The position numbers and the translations under genes are program-made. From JBDRLU01 sp043812795 (GTDB taxonomy: Bacteria; Chloroflexota; Dehalococcoidia; Dehalococcoidales; UBA2162): a stretch of DNA of 37,211 nucleotides. The notes below the pieces were generated by a model that worked only from the letters and a program-made list of their open reading frames with translations, did not search any database and was not told the DNA's origin. This document shows, piece by piece, positions 15,012 to 22,909 of the stretch. The first letter of the stretch is position 1; every line of letters starts with the position of its first letter. Location of the stretch: assembly GCA_043812795.1 (NCBI GenBank), contig JBDRLU010000045.1, forward strand, positions 1-37,211, given 5' to 3'.

Positions 15012-15491
15012 TTATCTTTTACCTCCTATTGCATACTGAATTTTCTCCCGTGCCGACAAATTTGAAAGGTCGGGCGACGTCCTTTCCGGAGCTCCCGCCG
15101 GCACCCGGCTCCGCCTTATCTCCGCCTCGAGTCCCTGCCTCAACCGTCCGACCATTGCCTGTGCCTGTTGCAGCGACTCATTGACGGCCGGGATGGTATC
15201 GCCGGTGATGAGTTCCGCCACGATGGCCGGATTAGCTTTGAGCACCATCGCTTTGTAGCTCGCCACGGCTTCAGTCAGAGAATGACCGAGGGTCGTCAGT
15301 TCCTCCTCTAAGTTCGTCTGAGACTGTTTCAGGCCGGCAATCTCATCATCCTTACCCACAATAATCTGTTCAAGCTCAGCCACCCGAACATCGAGTTCGC
15401 CGGTCGGGGCTTGTCCCTCGGTTTCACCAGGGTTCGTCCCTCTGTCCCGTACTTCGGGTAGATTATCGGGCTGGTTTACTTCATCGACCAA
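15012..15491 (-). CDS. Phage capsid scaffolding protein-like
   Basis: This is a 159-residue, highly charged protein. Residues about 30-80 (LDVRVAELEQIIVGKDDEIAGLKQSQTNLEEELTTLGHSL) form a heptad coiled coil. The C-terminus ends SAREKIQYAIGGKR, a basic helix like those with which scaffolds contact the capsid shell. The N-terminal 30 residues are acidic and disordered. Position directly before the major capsid gene, with abutting stop and start, is the standard place for a scaffold. No protease domain is seen. GGAGGTGCAGATTGG precedes the ATG. Confidence 0.75.
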   Translation of the reverse strand: MVDEVNQPDNLPEVRDRGTNPGETEGQAPTGELDVRVAELEQIIVGKDDEIAGLKQSQTNLEEELTTLGHSLTEAVASYKAMVLKANPAIVAELITGDTIPAVNESLQQAQAMVGRLRQGLEAEIRRSRVPAGAPERTSPDLSNLSAREKIQYAIGGKR

Positions 15492-15523
15492 TCTGCACCT
15501 CCTGTCAGTTATTCCTCATGATT

Positions 15524-16894
15524 TCAACTCGGGGTTATTTCGCTCTCCCGCATGCCACCCCGCGTTGGTCTGAAACTCAGTTCTTTATTCATCCGTAGAA
15601 TGGATTCTCTTTCTTCGAGCCACCGCTTGAATTCCGCCTCCGGGTCGAGCACACCGACCTCATCCATCGCCCGGCGCCGGGAATGGATACCCGCCTGCAC
15701 CATCGTCTGCTCATTGGCCACCAGCTTGGCCAGGTCCTGCGGTAAGACCGGGTTCCACACCACTCTCAAATGGTTATCGCCAAAGTTTTCACCACGGTAC
15801 TTCTCCAGCAGTTTCAGGATGAGCCGGTTCCGCTGGTTATAAGCTGCCGCCCGGATAAGCCTTTTCCGCCTCACTTTCTGTAACAGCGGCTGTAACTCGA
15901 ATTCAAGAGCGACGCCGGAGAGGTCGCGCTCGGTACCGCCGAAAGCCGCCCGGGGCGATTCCGAGATATCGTGCAAGACCTTGTAGAGCAGATTGATGTA
16001 ATCGATGTGCAACCGGACGCCGCCGCCCTGCAGCAGGTCGAGGAGGTAGGCTTTGGCATCTTCCGGAATATTCCAGACTGCCCCCGGTTTGACGGCGATG
16101 TCCTCGGATTCTTCCACGTTTTCGAGAACGGCGATGGGATTACCCGAAAGCTCCAGAATGCGCGATAGCTGCGACATGGCCCGGTTAAGCTCACGCTGCG
16201 GTTCCATAATCGGCAGCAGGTCGGAGATACCCCAGAACTTCTTCGGCTCTCTCAGGTTGGGATAAATAACGAAAGGAATAAAACCGTAGGGATTGGGCTT
16301 CTTTGCTACCTGTGTATCATCAATCCATAGCTCGAAGCTATCACCCGTCCAGACTTCGACGACCGTTGCCGTTTTATTCTTCGGCTTTACCTGATGCAGG
16401 CTTTCGACGACCTCGGCAGCCAGCAGATATTTAGCCGCCACCCGCCATATCCGTGTGGTGTCATCCCCCACCCACCAGGCATATATCCCCTGGATATCCG
16501 GCGCCGTGATGCGGACGTTCTGCCTGTCCGTGTCCCAGATAACCTTGTAGCAGGCATCGCCCAGCAGGGCGCAATCGATTTCCGTTTCGAAATCGAGCTG
16601 GTCGAGGTTATTCTCTTCATAGACCTAGTACAAAGTCGCTTCGGCGCGCTGGGCTTGCTGCCTCGCCTCAGCGGAGTCTTGCCTCGGTTCGACGGCAAAG
16701 TTAAGGCCGGACATCAAATAAGACGTGACTTTGTCCACAAAGACCTTAGCGTAGTTGAAAGTCAGGCGTTTCTCACTCCGCCGCTCCCGGTCCTCCCAGT
16801 GGATACCATGATAGAAATCGAGCAGTTCCCGGTAAGCTTTCAGCCGCTCTTGGTCGCGGGACGTTAATTCCGCCGGACTAAACCCTTCGCCCAT
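15524..16894 (-). pseudogene. Phage portal protein with an in-frame amber codon (codon 90)
   Basis: One reading frame of 457 codons is broken by a single TAG at 16627-16625. Upstream are 89 residues (KRLTFNYAKVFVDKVTSYLMSGLNF), downstream 366 (VYEENNLDQLDFETEIDCALLGDACYKVIWD and on to a long helical C-terminal part). Both sides match portal style: a wing followed by the stem region WGISDLLPIMEPQRELNRAMSQL and the crown end. No base is lost, so this is a nonsense mutation, a readthrough site or a sequencing error, not a frameshift. The downstream part could only be made from an internal ATG (16471) without a good ribosome site. It overlaps the upstream HTH gene by 17 bases. The coding pattern stays intact on both sides. 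Confidence 0.85.
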
Positions 16895-17243
16895 TCTCTT
16901 TCATGCCTCCGTAAACTTCGTTGCGGGCTACTTTGAGCGCCCGCTGCACGGTACGCTCGCTGACGCCGAACATCAGCGCCAGTTCCTTGATGCCTTTTTT
17001 TTCGATATTAAACAGGCGGGACATTTCCCTCGCCCTTAATCTTTTGAGCCAGCGCCGCTTGCCGCCAGCCTCGTCATAAACACAGCGGGGAAAAGGGCAG
17101 TTAAGGCAAGAGCGGGCCAGTTCGCAGCCCTCGTCCCGATAATGGCAATTCTCCGGCAAGTCAGAAATAACACTGGCATCGTTTACATCATCCTCATCCG
17201 TCTTTTCCGCAACTTCAGTAATCTCATCCCGCTCAAACTCCAT
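16878..17243 (-). CDS. Cys-rich helix-turn-helix protein at the head of the phage cassette
   Basis: This is a 121-residue protein with an acidic N-terminus (about 1-28), then a cluster of five Cys and a His (CHYRDEGC, SCLNC, then PRCVYDE, about 34-58) likely to bind zinc or an iron-sulfur centre. A helix-turn-helix follows (IKELALMFGVSERTVQRALKVAR, about 86-108). GGAGG lies 7 bases before the ATG. It could be a small terminase subunit, which also uses such an HTH, or the regulator of the cassette. A weak promoter lies upstream (separate entry). It ends with TAG and overlaps the portal start by 17 bases. Confidence 0.75.
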   Translation of the reverse strand: MEFERDEITEVAEKTDEDDVNDASVISDLPENCHYRDEGCELARSCLNCPFPRCVYDEAGGKRRWLKRLRAREMSRLFNIEKKGIKELALMFGVSERTVQRALKVARNEVYGGMKENGRRV

Positions 17244-17274
17244 AACTCAACCTCCAGAACCGCTCTGCAAGCAC

Positions 17275-17304
17275 AAATTAGCACATTAGTTCTAATCAGG
17301 TCAA
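17275..17304 (-). promoter_or_regulatory. Candidate promoter/operator of the phage cassette
   Basis: On the minus strand TTGACC (17304-17299) is followed after 18 bases by TAATTT preceded by TGC, an extended -10. The spacer contains ATTAG-AA-CTAAT, an imperfectly symmetric site that could bind a regulator. The first gene of the cassette starts 32 bases further. The -10 is weak, so this is tentative. Confidence 0.35.
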
Positions 17305-17364
17305 GAGGTTATTGTCGCTTTTTAGAACTGGGAGTGTAGAATTTTTATTCTATATATCCGCAAA

Positions 17365-17393
17365 TTGACTTGGGTGAGGTGACGTTTTAGAAT
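17365..17393 (+). promoter_or_regulatory. Promoter of the 17402 membrane protein gene
   Basis: TTGACT (17365-17370) and TAGAAT (17388-17393) each match five of six consensus bases, with a 17-base spacer. The ATG follows after 8 bases, so transcription begins at or next to the start codon. No ribosome site fits in that gap. Confidence 0.65.
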
Positions 17394-17401
17394 CTATCAG
17401 G

Positions 17402-17773
17402 ATGGCTAATACGTCAACTGAGAATACCCAAGGACGTAAGAAGAGAGATTTTACACTATTGTACTTAATCCTCGGGGCAATGGTTTTGGTCACATTTCTG
17501 ATGGTAGCAGCACCCTTTCTCCTCTGTACCGGTGAACGTACGTATTACGTAACGATAGAAAATAAAACCGAATCAGCGGTTGTGGTTTTCATTGGTACCG
17601 AAGAAGTATGCACAGTTAACGTTAACCAACGAGCAAGAGTCGGAGACTTCGCTCTTATATCAAGTTGGCCTATTACTGCGAAAGACTTATCAGGGGAAAC
17701 AGTGTATTCAAAGGAATGGACATACGACGAACTTGTTGAAGCTCATTGGATAGTGACTATAACATCGCCTTAG
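17402..17773 (+). CDS. Small single-pass membrane protein, function unknown
   Basis: This 123-residue protein has a basic N-terminus (QGRKKRDF), one long hydrophobic helix (about 18-40, LLYLILGAMVLVTFLMVAAPFLL) and an extracytoplasmic beta-rich domain (TYYVTIENKTESAVVVFIGTEEVCTVNVNQRARVGDF). Two Cys (in LLCTG and EEVCTV) could form a disulfide. It has no recognised family. The gene is AT-richer than its neighbours, has its own promoter and is very likely leaderless. It lies divergent from the phage cassette, so a link to phage control is possible but unproven. Confidence 0.7.
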   Translation: MANTSTENTQGRKKRDFTLLYLILGAMVLVTFLMVAAPFLLCTGERTYYVTIENKTESAVVVFIGTEEVCTVNVNQRARVGDFALISSWPITAKDLSGETVYSKEWTYDELVEAHWIVTITSP

Positions 17774-17784
17774 AACTTATCGCC

Positions 17785-17813
17785 TTGTACAAAAAAGCCA
17801 CGTATTGTACAAT
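17785..17813 (+). promoter_or_regulatory. Two TTGTACAA palindromes overlapping the PP2C gene's promoter
   Basis: TTGTACAA occurs at 17785-17792 and 17805-17812, centres 20 bases apart (two helical turns). The first overlaps a -35-like TTGTAC and the second overlaps TACAAT (17808-17813), which has a 17-base spacer. This layout suggests a regulator binding two sites on the same DNA face. The -35 match is poor, which would fit an activator or repressor-controlled promoter. Confidence 0.5.
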
Positions 17814-17836
17814 CGCTTAAAAGGCCTTAATGCACT

Positions 17837-18793
17837 ATGTCAGACGAATTTCATTTACACCATTACCCGGTATTTGAGGAAGGTATTTTTGCTAAATACC
17901 CCACCCTCTTCGACCAGTTCCCGGAAAACTCCCACGGACGGTTACGAAGTAAACTGAGGCAGGTCCAGAAAGTCCTGCCGGAATACGAAGGGACCCTCAC
18001 CTGGCCGCTGCTGACCGGCCCGGGATTTTGCGGCGGTACTCACCCCGGTGCCGAAACCGTCTTCACCGAAATCGTGCTCGGCCCGAACAACTCTTTCTAT
18101 AACAGCGACTGTCTCTATGCGAATCCGGCGAAAAGAGTCTTCGCCGTCGCCGACCCGCCCGGTATCAGCGAATATGGCCGCCGCATCTTCAGAGACATCG
18201 ACGCCCACCTGAAGACAGGTACGGTCGCCGATTTGGAGAATGTCATCAACCGCATCAACTACGAAATGGCCGCCCAGCGCGAAACGGCCACCCTTGCCCT
18301 CGTCTGTTTCCCGGAAGATACACCGGGACGTGCCCTGGCTTTCGTTGCCGGCGATACCCTTCTTTTCCATGGCAATGCCTTAAGCAAACAGCTTAAGCCG
18401 GTAACCGGCAGCCCGTATTTTATCGGCGCCGCACATATCCCCATCGTACCTCAAGAAATCGAGCTTGCCCCCGGCGATTTCTTTATTATTGCCAGCGACG
18501 GTATCCTTACTCTCAACGCTCATTGGAGAGCAAAACGGCCGGCGGAATTTCTCCTGGAGCACATCAACGGCAACATCGATAATTTCGCCCTCAATGCCAT
18601 TACTGCCTGTAACGACTGCTGTGAAGAAAAGCACTTGGAGCGGGTAGCCGCCCGCTTCGGCGGTAGCGACAACGTTACTGTCCTACTTGTCTGCCCGGAA
18701 AAACTACCCGCCGGCAATGGCCAGAAAAGCTTTATCCTCGGCGGCCACGCCCATATCAAGCACAAACTGCCGCTGGGGAGAACTAAACCGTAG
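17837..18793 (+). CDS. PP2C-family serine/threonine phosphatase-like protein, degenerate metal site
   Basis: This is a 318-residue cytosolic protein. The PP2C landmarks appear in order: VFAVADPPG (106; the canonical form is VxDGxGG), ETATLALVCF, RALAFVAGDTLLFHG (AGDS-like), LAPGDFFIIASDGI (Asp221, canonical SDG) and GGSDNVTVLLV (Asp278, canonical GxxDNxT). The first motif has lost the DGxGG glycine pattern but keeps an Asp. It could therefore be a weakly active or non-catalytic phosphatase, or one with altered metal binding. No kinase or anti-sigma partner lies in the window. The ribosome site is weak (AAAAGG about 14 bases away). Confidence 0.8.
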   Translation: MSDEFHLHHYPVFEEGIFAKYPTLFDQFPENSHGRLRSKLRQVQKVLPEYEGTLTWPLLTGPGFCGGTHPGAETVFTEIVLGPNNSFYNSDCLYANPAKRVFAVADPPGISEYGRRIFRDIDAHLKTGTVADLENVINRINYEMAAQRETATLALVCFPEDTPGRALAFVAGDTLLFHGNALSKQLKPVTGSPYFIGAAHIPIVPQEIELAPGDFFIIASDGILTLNAHWRAKRPAEFLLEHINGNIDNFALNAITACNDCCEEKHLERVAARFGGSDNVTVLLVCPEKLPAGNGQKSFILGGHAHIKHKLPLGRTKP

Positions 18794-18908
18794 CCAGGCC
18801 ACTCCCTTTAATTTCCTTTGAGGGAAAACCTTCAGCGTAGACCTCTCTCCTGCACGGCGGATGAGGCGGAAGGGAATTTAATCACATTCAAACGGACGGG
18901 GGTGTGAG

Positions 18909-19637
18909 GTGTCAGTATTAGAGGAACTAAAGAGATTTCTTCTCTCTAAAGGAGCAGACATGGTCGGTGTTGCCGATTTGCGCGGCCTCGCGCCTGATGT
19001 ACGTTATAACCTGCCATTCGGCATATCAATTGCCGTGGCTCTCAATCCCAGGATTGTATCAGAAATACTGGATGGACCAACCAAGGAATACTTCGCAGAA
19101 TACACGAGGGTTAACGCACTCCTTGCTGAGCTAGGCGACAATATCGCCCGACGGCTTAACGACCAGGGGAACAAGGCCAAATGGCTCGCACCCACCATTG
19201 TACTTCATGACCCAGTAACCCATTCCGGGGTCAGCTATGATCCTACAACTATGTCCACCCAGCTTCCCCATAAGACTGCTGCCACTCTTTCCGGGTTGGG
19301 CTGGATAGGGAAGAATGCCATGCTCATCACCGAACCTTTCGGCTCTGCAGTACGTTTGACAACCGTTTTGACGGATGCAGACTTGCCAGTTGGTAACCCA
19401 ATCAATTCATCCCGCTGCGGTAATTGCCGTAAGTGTGTGAACGCGTGCCCGGGTCATGCCCCATCAGGGAAAAGTTGGTTCAATGGTGCAATTCGTGGGT
19501 CGTTCTTCGATGCGTTTGCCTGCCGGCAGACTGCGTTTAGATTGACATCAGAAAACGTCGGCATACCCGAAACGCTCTGCGGTATCTGCATCGCCGCTTG
19601 CCCATGGACGCAGAAATACATTAAAAGCGCTAGGTAG
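18909..19637 (+). CDS. QueG-like double 4Fe-4S protein
   Basis: This 242-residue protein starts at a GTG. It carries CGNCRKCVNACPG (first cluster, Cys170-173-176-180) and CGICIAACPW near the end (second cluster), plus an earlier Cys in FACR. The N-terminal region (FLLSKGADMVGVADLRGLAP and PFGISIAVAL) resembles the epoxyqueuosine reductase (QueG) family, which binds cobalamin and iron-sulfur clusters. It is much shorter than true QueG (about 350-390 residues) and lacks its C-terminal HEAT-like part, so it belongs to the small 4Fe-4S QueG-like group whose role is not established. Confidence 0.78.
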   Translation: MSVLEELKRFLLSKGADMVGVADLRGLAPDVRYNLPFGISIAVALNPRIVSEILDGPTKEYFAEYTRVNALLAELGDNIARRLNDQGNKAKWLAPTIVLHDPVTHSGVSYDPTTMSTQLPHKTAATLSGLGWIGKNAMLITEPFGSAVRLTTVLTDADLPVGNPINSSRCGNCRKCVNACPGHAPSGKSWFNGAIRGSFFDAFACRQTAFRLTSENVGIPETLCGICIAACPWTQKYIKSAR

Positions 19638-19701
19638 CACAAAATAAGCATATCGAAATATCGCCAATCACTTGATGTTAATATTTACCATATCATTTTG
19701 G

Positions 19702-19721
19702 ATTCCAGCTTTCGCTGGAAT
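19702..19721. repeat. CATTCTGG-type hairpin, short copy
   Basis: ATTCCAGC and GCTGGAAT pair perfectly (8 bp) around TTTC, followed by GAC. It matches the hairpin of the 109-base element at 28969-29077. It lies in the 276-base intergenic stretch after the QueG-like gene. Confidence 0.65.
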
Positions 19722-19750
19722 GACAATGGGGATATTTCAGGAGTTGCTAG

Positions 19751-19770
19751 AAGAGGGCGGAAGCCCTCTT
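19751..19770. terminator. G/C-tract hairpin with T-run, copy 2 of the family
   Basis: AAGAGGGC pairs with GCCCTCTT around GGAA (8 bp), followed by ATTTAATTTTTT. It can terminate transcription of the QueG-like gene. It is identical in stem to the hairpin at 2373-2391. Confidence 0.6.
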
Positions 19771-19856
19771 ATTTAATTTTTTCCCTCTCCTGTTAGGAGA
19801 TGGTTAGGGTGAGGTCGCACTCTATGGACGCACCCTACTAAAACCCTTCCGCCTTA

Positions 19857-19865
19857 TGCTATAAT
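19857..19865 (+). promoter_or_regulatory. Extended -10 promoter
   Basis: TGCTATAAT carries a perfect TATAAT with the TGn extension. No good -35 is seen 17 bases upstream, as expected for extended -10 promoters. The gene at 19914 starts about 48 bases further with AAGGAG as its ribosome site. Confidence 0.5.
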
Positions 19866-19913
19866 GGCCTTGCCAGCCTCAAACCGGTATCACTTTCAAT
19901 TCAAGGAGCTTTC

Positions 19914-20399
19914 ATGTCCGACGAAAGGAAGAAAATCGTGGCCGTTATCGGCGGCGGGCAGCCGAGTTCCGCTGAAGTCAAGGTCGCTGAAGAGGTAGGC
20001 CGCGAGTTAGCCAGACAGGGTGCCATTTTAGTCTGCGGGGGACTGGGTGGAGTCATGGAAGCCGCCTGTCGCGGCGCAACTTCGGAAGGTGGCCTGACCA
20101 TCGGCATACTGCCCGGCGATAGCCCGGAGGCAGCCAATCCCTATGTCCAGATTCCCATCGTCACCGGCATCGGTTATGCCCGGAACGTCGCCGTCGTTAA
20201 GTCTGCCTGCGCCGTTATCGCCGTTGGCGGAAGCTACGGCACTCTTTCCGAAATAGCCCACGCCCTGCAAAGCGGTATCCCCGTCATCGGCCTGGACACG
20301 TGGTCGCTCTGCCGCAACGGACAGACCAACGACTCAATTGTTCTAGCCCGCAATCCGGCCGATGCGGTACAAAAGGCTCTTGACCTGACCAAAAAATAA
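19914..20399 (+). CDS. LOG/TIGR00725-family nucleotide-binding protein
   Basis: This 161-residue Rossmann-type protein contains VCGGLGGVMEAACRGA and VGGSYGTLSEIAHALQSGIPVIGL, which are the two motifs shared by lysine-decarboxylase-like (LOG) proteins and the TIGR00725 family. LOG proteins hydrolyse nucleoside 5'-monophosphates at the glycosidic bond, but the bacterial TIGR00725 group has no settled substrate. AAGGAG lies 5 bases before the ATG. It is followed 16 bases later by enolase, so the two are probably co-transcribed. Confidence 0.83.
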   Translation: MSDERKKIVAVIGGGQPSSAEVKVAEEVGRELARQGAILVCGGLGGVMEAACRGATSEGGLTIGILPGDSPEAANPYVQIPIVTGIGYARNVAVVKSACAVIAVGGSYGTLSEIAHALQSGIPVIGLDTWSLCRNGQTNDSIVLARNPADAVQKALDLTKK

Positions 20400-20415
20400 A
20401 ATCCAGGAGTAGCAA

Positions 20416-21699
20416 TTGTCAACCATCAGCAAGATAAGAGCCAGAGAAATCCTTGACTCCCGGGGCAACCCGACTCTCGAAGCCGAGGTTACGCTATCTG
20501 ACGGTACCACCGGCCGGGCCGCCGTACCTTCGGGGGCCAGTACCGGCAAATACGAAGCCGTCGAGCTTAGAGACGGAGGTAGCCGGTATAACGGCCTGGG
20601 CGTCCTCAAGGCCGTCAAGAATGTTAACGAAATTATCGCTAAAGCAATTGTCGGCCTGTCCGCTACCGACCAGGCGGCTCTCGACCAAAAACTAATCGAC
20701 CTCGACGGTACGCCCAATAAGTCACGCCTGGGGGCTAATGCCCTGCTGGGAGTATCGCTGGCCGTTACCCACGCCGCCGCTAATTCCGCCCACCTCCCCT
20801 TTTACCGCTACCTGAGACAAGCCGATACCTACACTCTCCCCGTGCCGATGATGAATATTCTGAACGGAGGCAAGCACGCCGCCGACTCGACCGACCTCCA
20901 GGAGTTCATGGTCATGCCGGCTGGCGCCGGCAGCTTCAAACAAGCTTTGCAGATGGGCACCGAGGTCTATCACGCCCTAAAAAAGGTGCTCAAGGACAAA
21001 GGGCTGAATACCAACGTCGGCGAGGAAGGTGGCTTTGCCCCTTCCCTGCCCTCGAATAAAGCTGCCGTCGAAGCTATCTTAACCGCTATCGAGAAAGCCG
21101 GCTACAAGCCGGGCAAGGACTGCTTTATTGCCCTCGACCCTGCCGCCAGTGAATTTTTCCAAGATGGTAAATACGTCCTTCAGAAAGAGGTCGCTTCCTT
21201 AAGCAGTAGCGAGATGGTTGATTATTATGTCAAATGGGCGAGCGACTACCCTATTATCAGCCTGGAAGACGGCCTCGACGAGGACGACTGGGACGGCTGG
21301 CAATTATTAAATCAGAAACTGGGCGGGCGCATTCAACTGGTCGGCGACGACCTCTACACCACCAACGTCAACCGCCTCGGCCAGGGTATCCGTCTCAAAG
21401 CCTCCAACTCCATTCTCATCAAACTCAACCAGATTGGTACCCTTACCGAAACTATCGCTGCGGTCAAGATGGCTAACGAGGCAGGCTGGACGGCCGTCAT
21501 CAGTCACCGTTCCGGCGAAACCGAAGATACTACTATCGCCGACTTGGTCGTAGCGCTAAGTACCGGCCAGATTAAGACCGGTGCTCCGTGCCGTTCCGAG
21601 CGCACCGCCAAGTACAACCGCCTCCTCCGTATCGAAGAGGAACTGGGTAACAAAGCCACGTTTGCCGGCATCGGGGCATTCGGCAGTCTGAAGAAGTAA
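20416..21699 (+). CDS. eno: Enolase
   Basis: Phosphopyruvate hydratase, converting 2-phosphoglycerate to phosphoenolpyruvate with Mg2+. Its 427 residues are the usual length. The start is TTG with AGGAG 6 bases upstream. Conserved features are REILDSRGNPTLEAEVTLSDG near the N-terminus, the metal ligands around FIALDPAASEF and LEDGLDEDDWDGW, the catalytic Lys segment SNSILIKLNQIGTLTETI and the family signature SHRSGETEDTTIADLVVAL. The gene follows the LOG-like gene and is 5 bases before the MBL gene, an operon layout. It is constitutive glycolysis/gluconeogenesis. Confidence 0.97.
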   Translation: MSTISKIRAREILDSRGNPTLEAEVTLSDGTTGRAAVPSGASTGKYEAVELRDGGSRYNGLGVLKAVKNVNEIIAKAIVGLSATDQAALDQKLIDLDGTPNKSRLGANALLGVSLAVTHAAANSAHLPFYRYLRQADTYTLPVPMMNILNGGKHAADSTDLQEFMVMPAGAGSFKQALQMGTEVYHALKKVLKDKGLNTNVGEEGGFAPSLPSNKAAVEAILTAIEKAGYKPGKDCFIALDPAASEFFQDGKYVLQKEVASLSSSEMVDYYVKWASDYPIISLEDGLDEDDWDGWQLLNQKLGGRIQLVGDDLYTTNVNRLGQGIRLKASNSILIKLNQIGTLTETIAAVKMANEAGWTAVISHRSGETEDTTIADLVVALSTGQIKTGAPCRSERTAKYNRLLRIEEELGNKATFAGIGAFGSLKK

Positions 21700-21704
21700 G
21701 CGAT

Positions 21705-22718
21705 ATGATTGAAATCATTCCCGGCATCTACGAACTGCGGCTCCCCATCCCCCATAATCCCCTGCACTATACCAATTGCTATCTCGTCCGTGGTGACAAG
21801 AAGCACCTGCTCATCGATGCCGGCTGGAATGACGAGCGTACGTTCCAGTCCTTGGAAAAGCAACTGGCTGAAATCAAAATTGACTTTTCCGATATTTCCC
21901 AGCTAGTTATTACTCACGCTCATCCCGACCATTACGGGCTCGCCAGTCGGCTCCAGCAGCTTTCCCGGGCCAAAATCGCCCTCCATTCCTTAGAGCAAAA
22001 CCTCATTTACCATGACTACAACCAGGTGATTGAATTCTTCCGTCACGTGGAAGATTTACTCCACCGCAACGGCATCCCCTCATCAGACCTCTCTCCGGTA
22101 CGCCTATCGCCGGCCAGGGCACAGAGATTCACTCCCCCCGTTTTACCCGATATCATCCTCAATGATAATGACACACTCTCAACCAGCACCTTCAATCTTA
22201 AAGTGATATGGACGCCGGGACATGCTCCCGGTCATATCTGCTTATATGAACCGGAAAGAAAAATCCTCTTCTCCGGCGACCACGTCATCGCCGATATTAC
22301 CCCTAACGTCAGTCTGCGTCCGCAGTCACGTCCGAACCCTTTAGGCGATTTCCTTTCCTCGCTGAAAAAAGTACGGGAACTGGAAGTTAAACTCACCCTG
22401 CCCGCTCACGGCGCCATTATCAGTGATTTACGGAAAAGGGTTGACGAAATTATCCAGCACCATCATCATAGAAGTGAAGAGGTTCTGGCGGCGATAAAGG
22501 CGGAGCCGAGGACGGCTTACCAGATATCCGCCGAAGTCACCTGGATGCCCGAGCAGGGTGGGATGCCCTGGCGCAATCTGGCACCGTGGGACAAGAGAAT
22601 GGCCGCGATGGAGACCCTCGCCCACCTTGAATACCTGAGAGTCGAGGGCAAGGTAAGCCAGTTGGCCAGCAACGGCATCACCTATTACCAGCGCACCGAT
22701 GTACCGGTTAGGGTATAA
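21705..22718 (+). CDS. MBL-fold metallo-hydrolase
   Basis: This 337-residue cytosolic protein has the metallo-beta-lactamase signature THAHPDHYG (first four zinc ligands), LKVIWTPGHAPGHI (fifth ligand) and ILFSGDHVI (bridging Asp), with a later LPAHGAI His. The C-terminal 90 residues (RVDEIIQHHHHRSEEVLAAI) are a helical winged extension typical of the LACTB2/glyoxalase-II-like group. The true substrate is unknown; candidates are thioesters or RNA ends. The gene starts 5 bases after enolase. Three hairpins follow it, separating it from gap. Confidence 0.88.
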   Translation: MIEIIPGIYELRLPIPHNPLHYTNCYLVRGDKKHLLIDAGWNDERTFQSLEKQLAEIKIDFSDISQLVITHAHPDHYGLASRLQQLSRAKIALHSLEQNLIYHDYNQVIEFFRHVEDLLHRNGIPSSDLSPVRLSPARAQRFTPPVLPDIILNDNDTLSTSTFNLKVIWTPGHAPGHICLYEPERKILFSGDHVIADITPNVSLRPQSRPNPLGDFLSSLKKVRELEVKLTLPAHGAIISDLRKRVDEIIQHHHHRSEEVLAAIKAEPRTAYQISAEVTWMPEQGGMPWRNLAPWDKRMAAMETLAHLEYLRVEGKVSQLASNGITYYQRTDVPVRV

Positions 22719-22743
22719 TAATAAATTGACGCCCATCCCCCTA

Positions 22744-22840
22744 CCCCTTCCCAATGGGAAGGGGAGTTGAGTAAAAGAGAAGGGGGCTTTTCGCCCCCTT
22801 CTCTTAAAATCTCTTCCCCCTCGCCTCGTAGGCGAGGGGG
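22744..22840. repeat. Triple hairpin repeat, G/C-tract family, copy 3
   Basis: Three perfect stem-loops in a row: CCCCTTCCC/GGGAAGGGG (22744-22764), AAGAGAAGGGGGC with its complement around TTTTC (22775-22805, 13 bp) and CCCCCTCGCCT/AGGCGAGGGGG (22816-22840, 11 bp). They lie between the MBL gene and gap. This is the largest copy of the family. Confidence 0.8.
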
Positions 22841-22909
22841 ATAAAGGGGGTGAGGTTCTAGATGGATACCACTACCATCAGAGTAAAGTATTAACGGAGG
22901 AGGCATCAA

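Noticed and set aside
15524..17243. TAG recoded as a sense codon in the phage cassette
   Set aside because: The HTH gene (stop 16880-16878) and the tail gene (9662-9660) both end in TAG at natural termini, so TAG works as a stop in this block; a local nonsense or readthrough site fits better.
9400..17400. Attachment-site repeats flanking the phage cassette
   Set aside because: No matching direct repeats were noticed at 9.4 and 17.3 kb, and no tRNA or integrase lies at either end.
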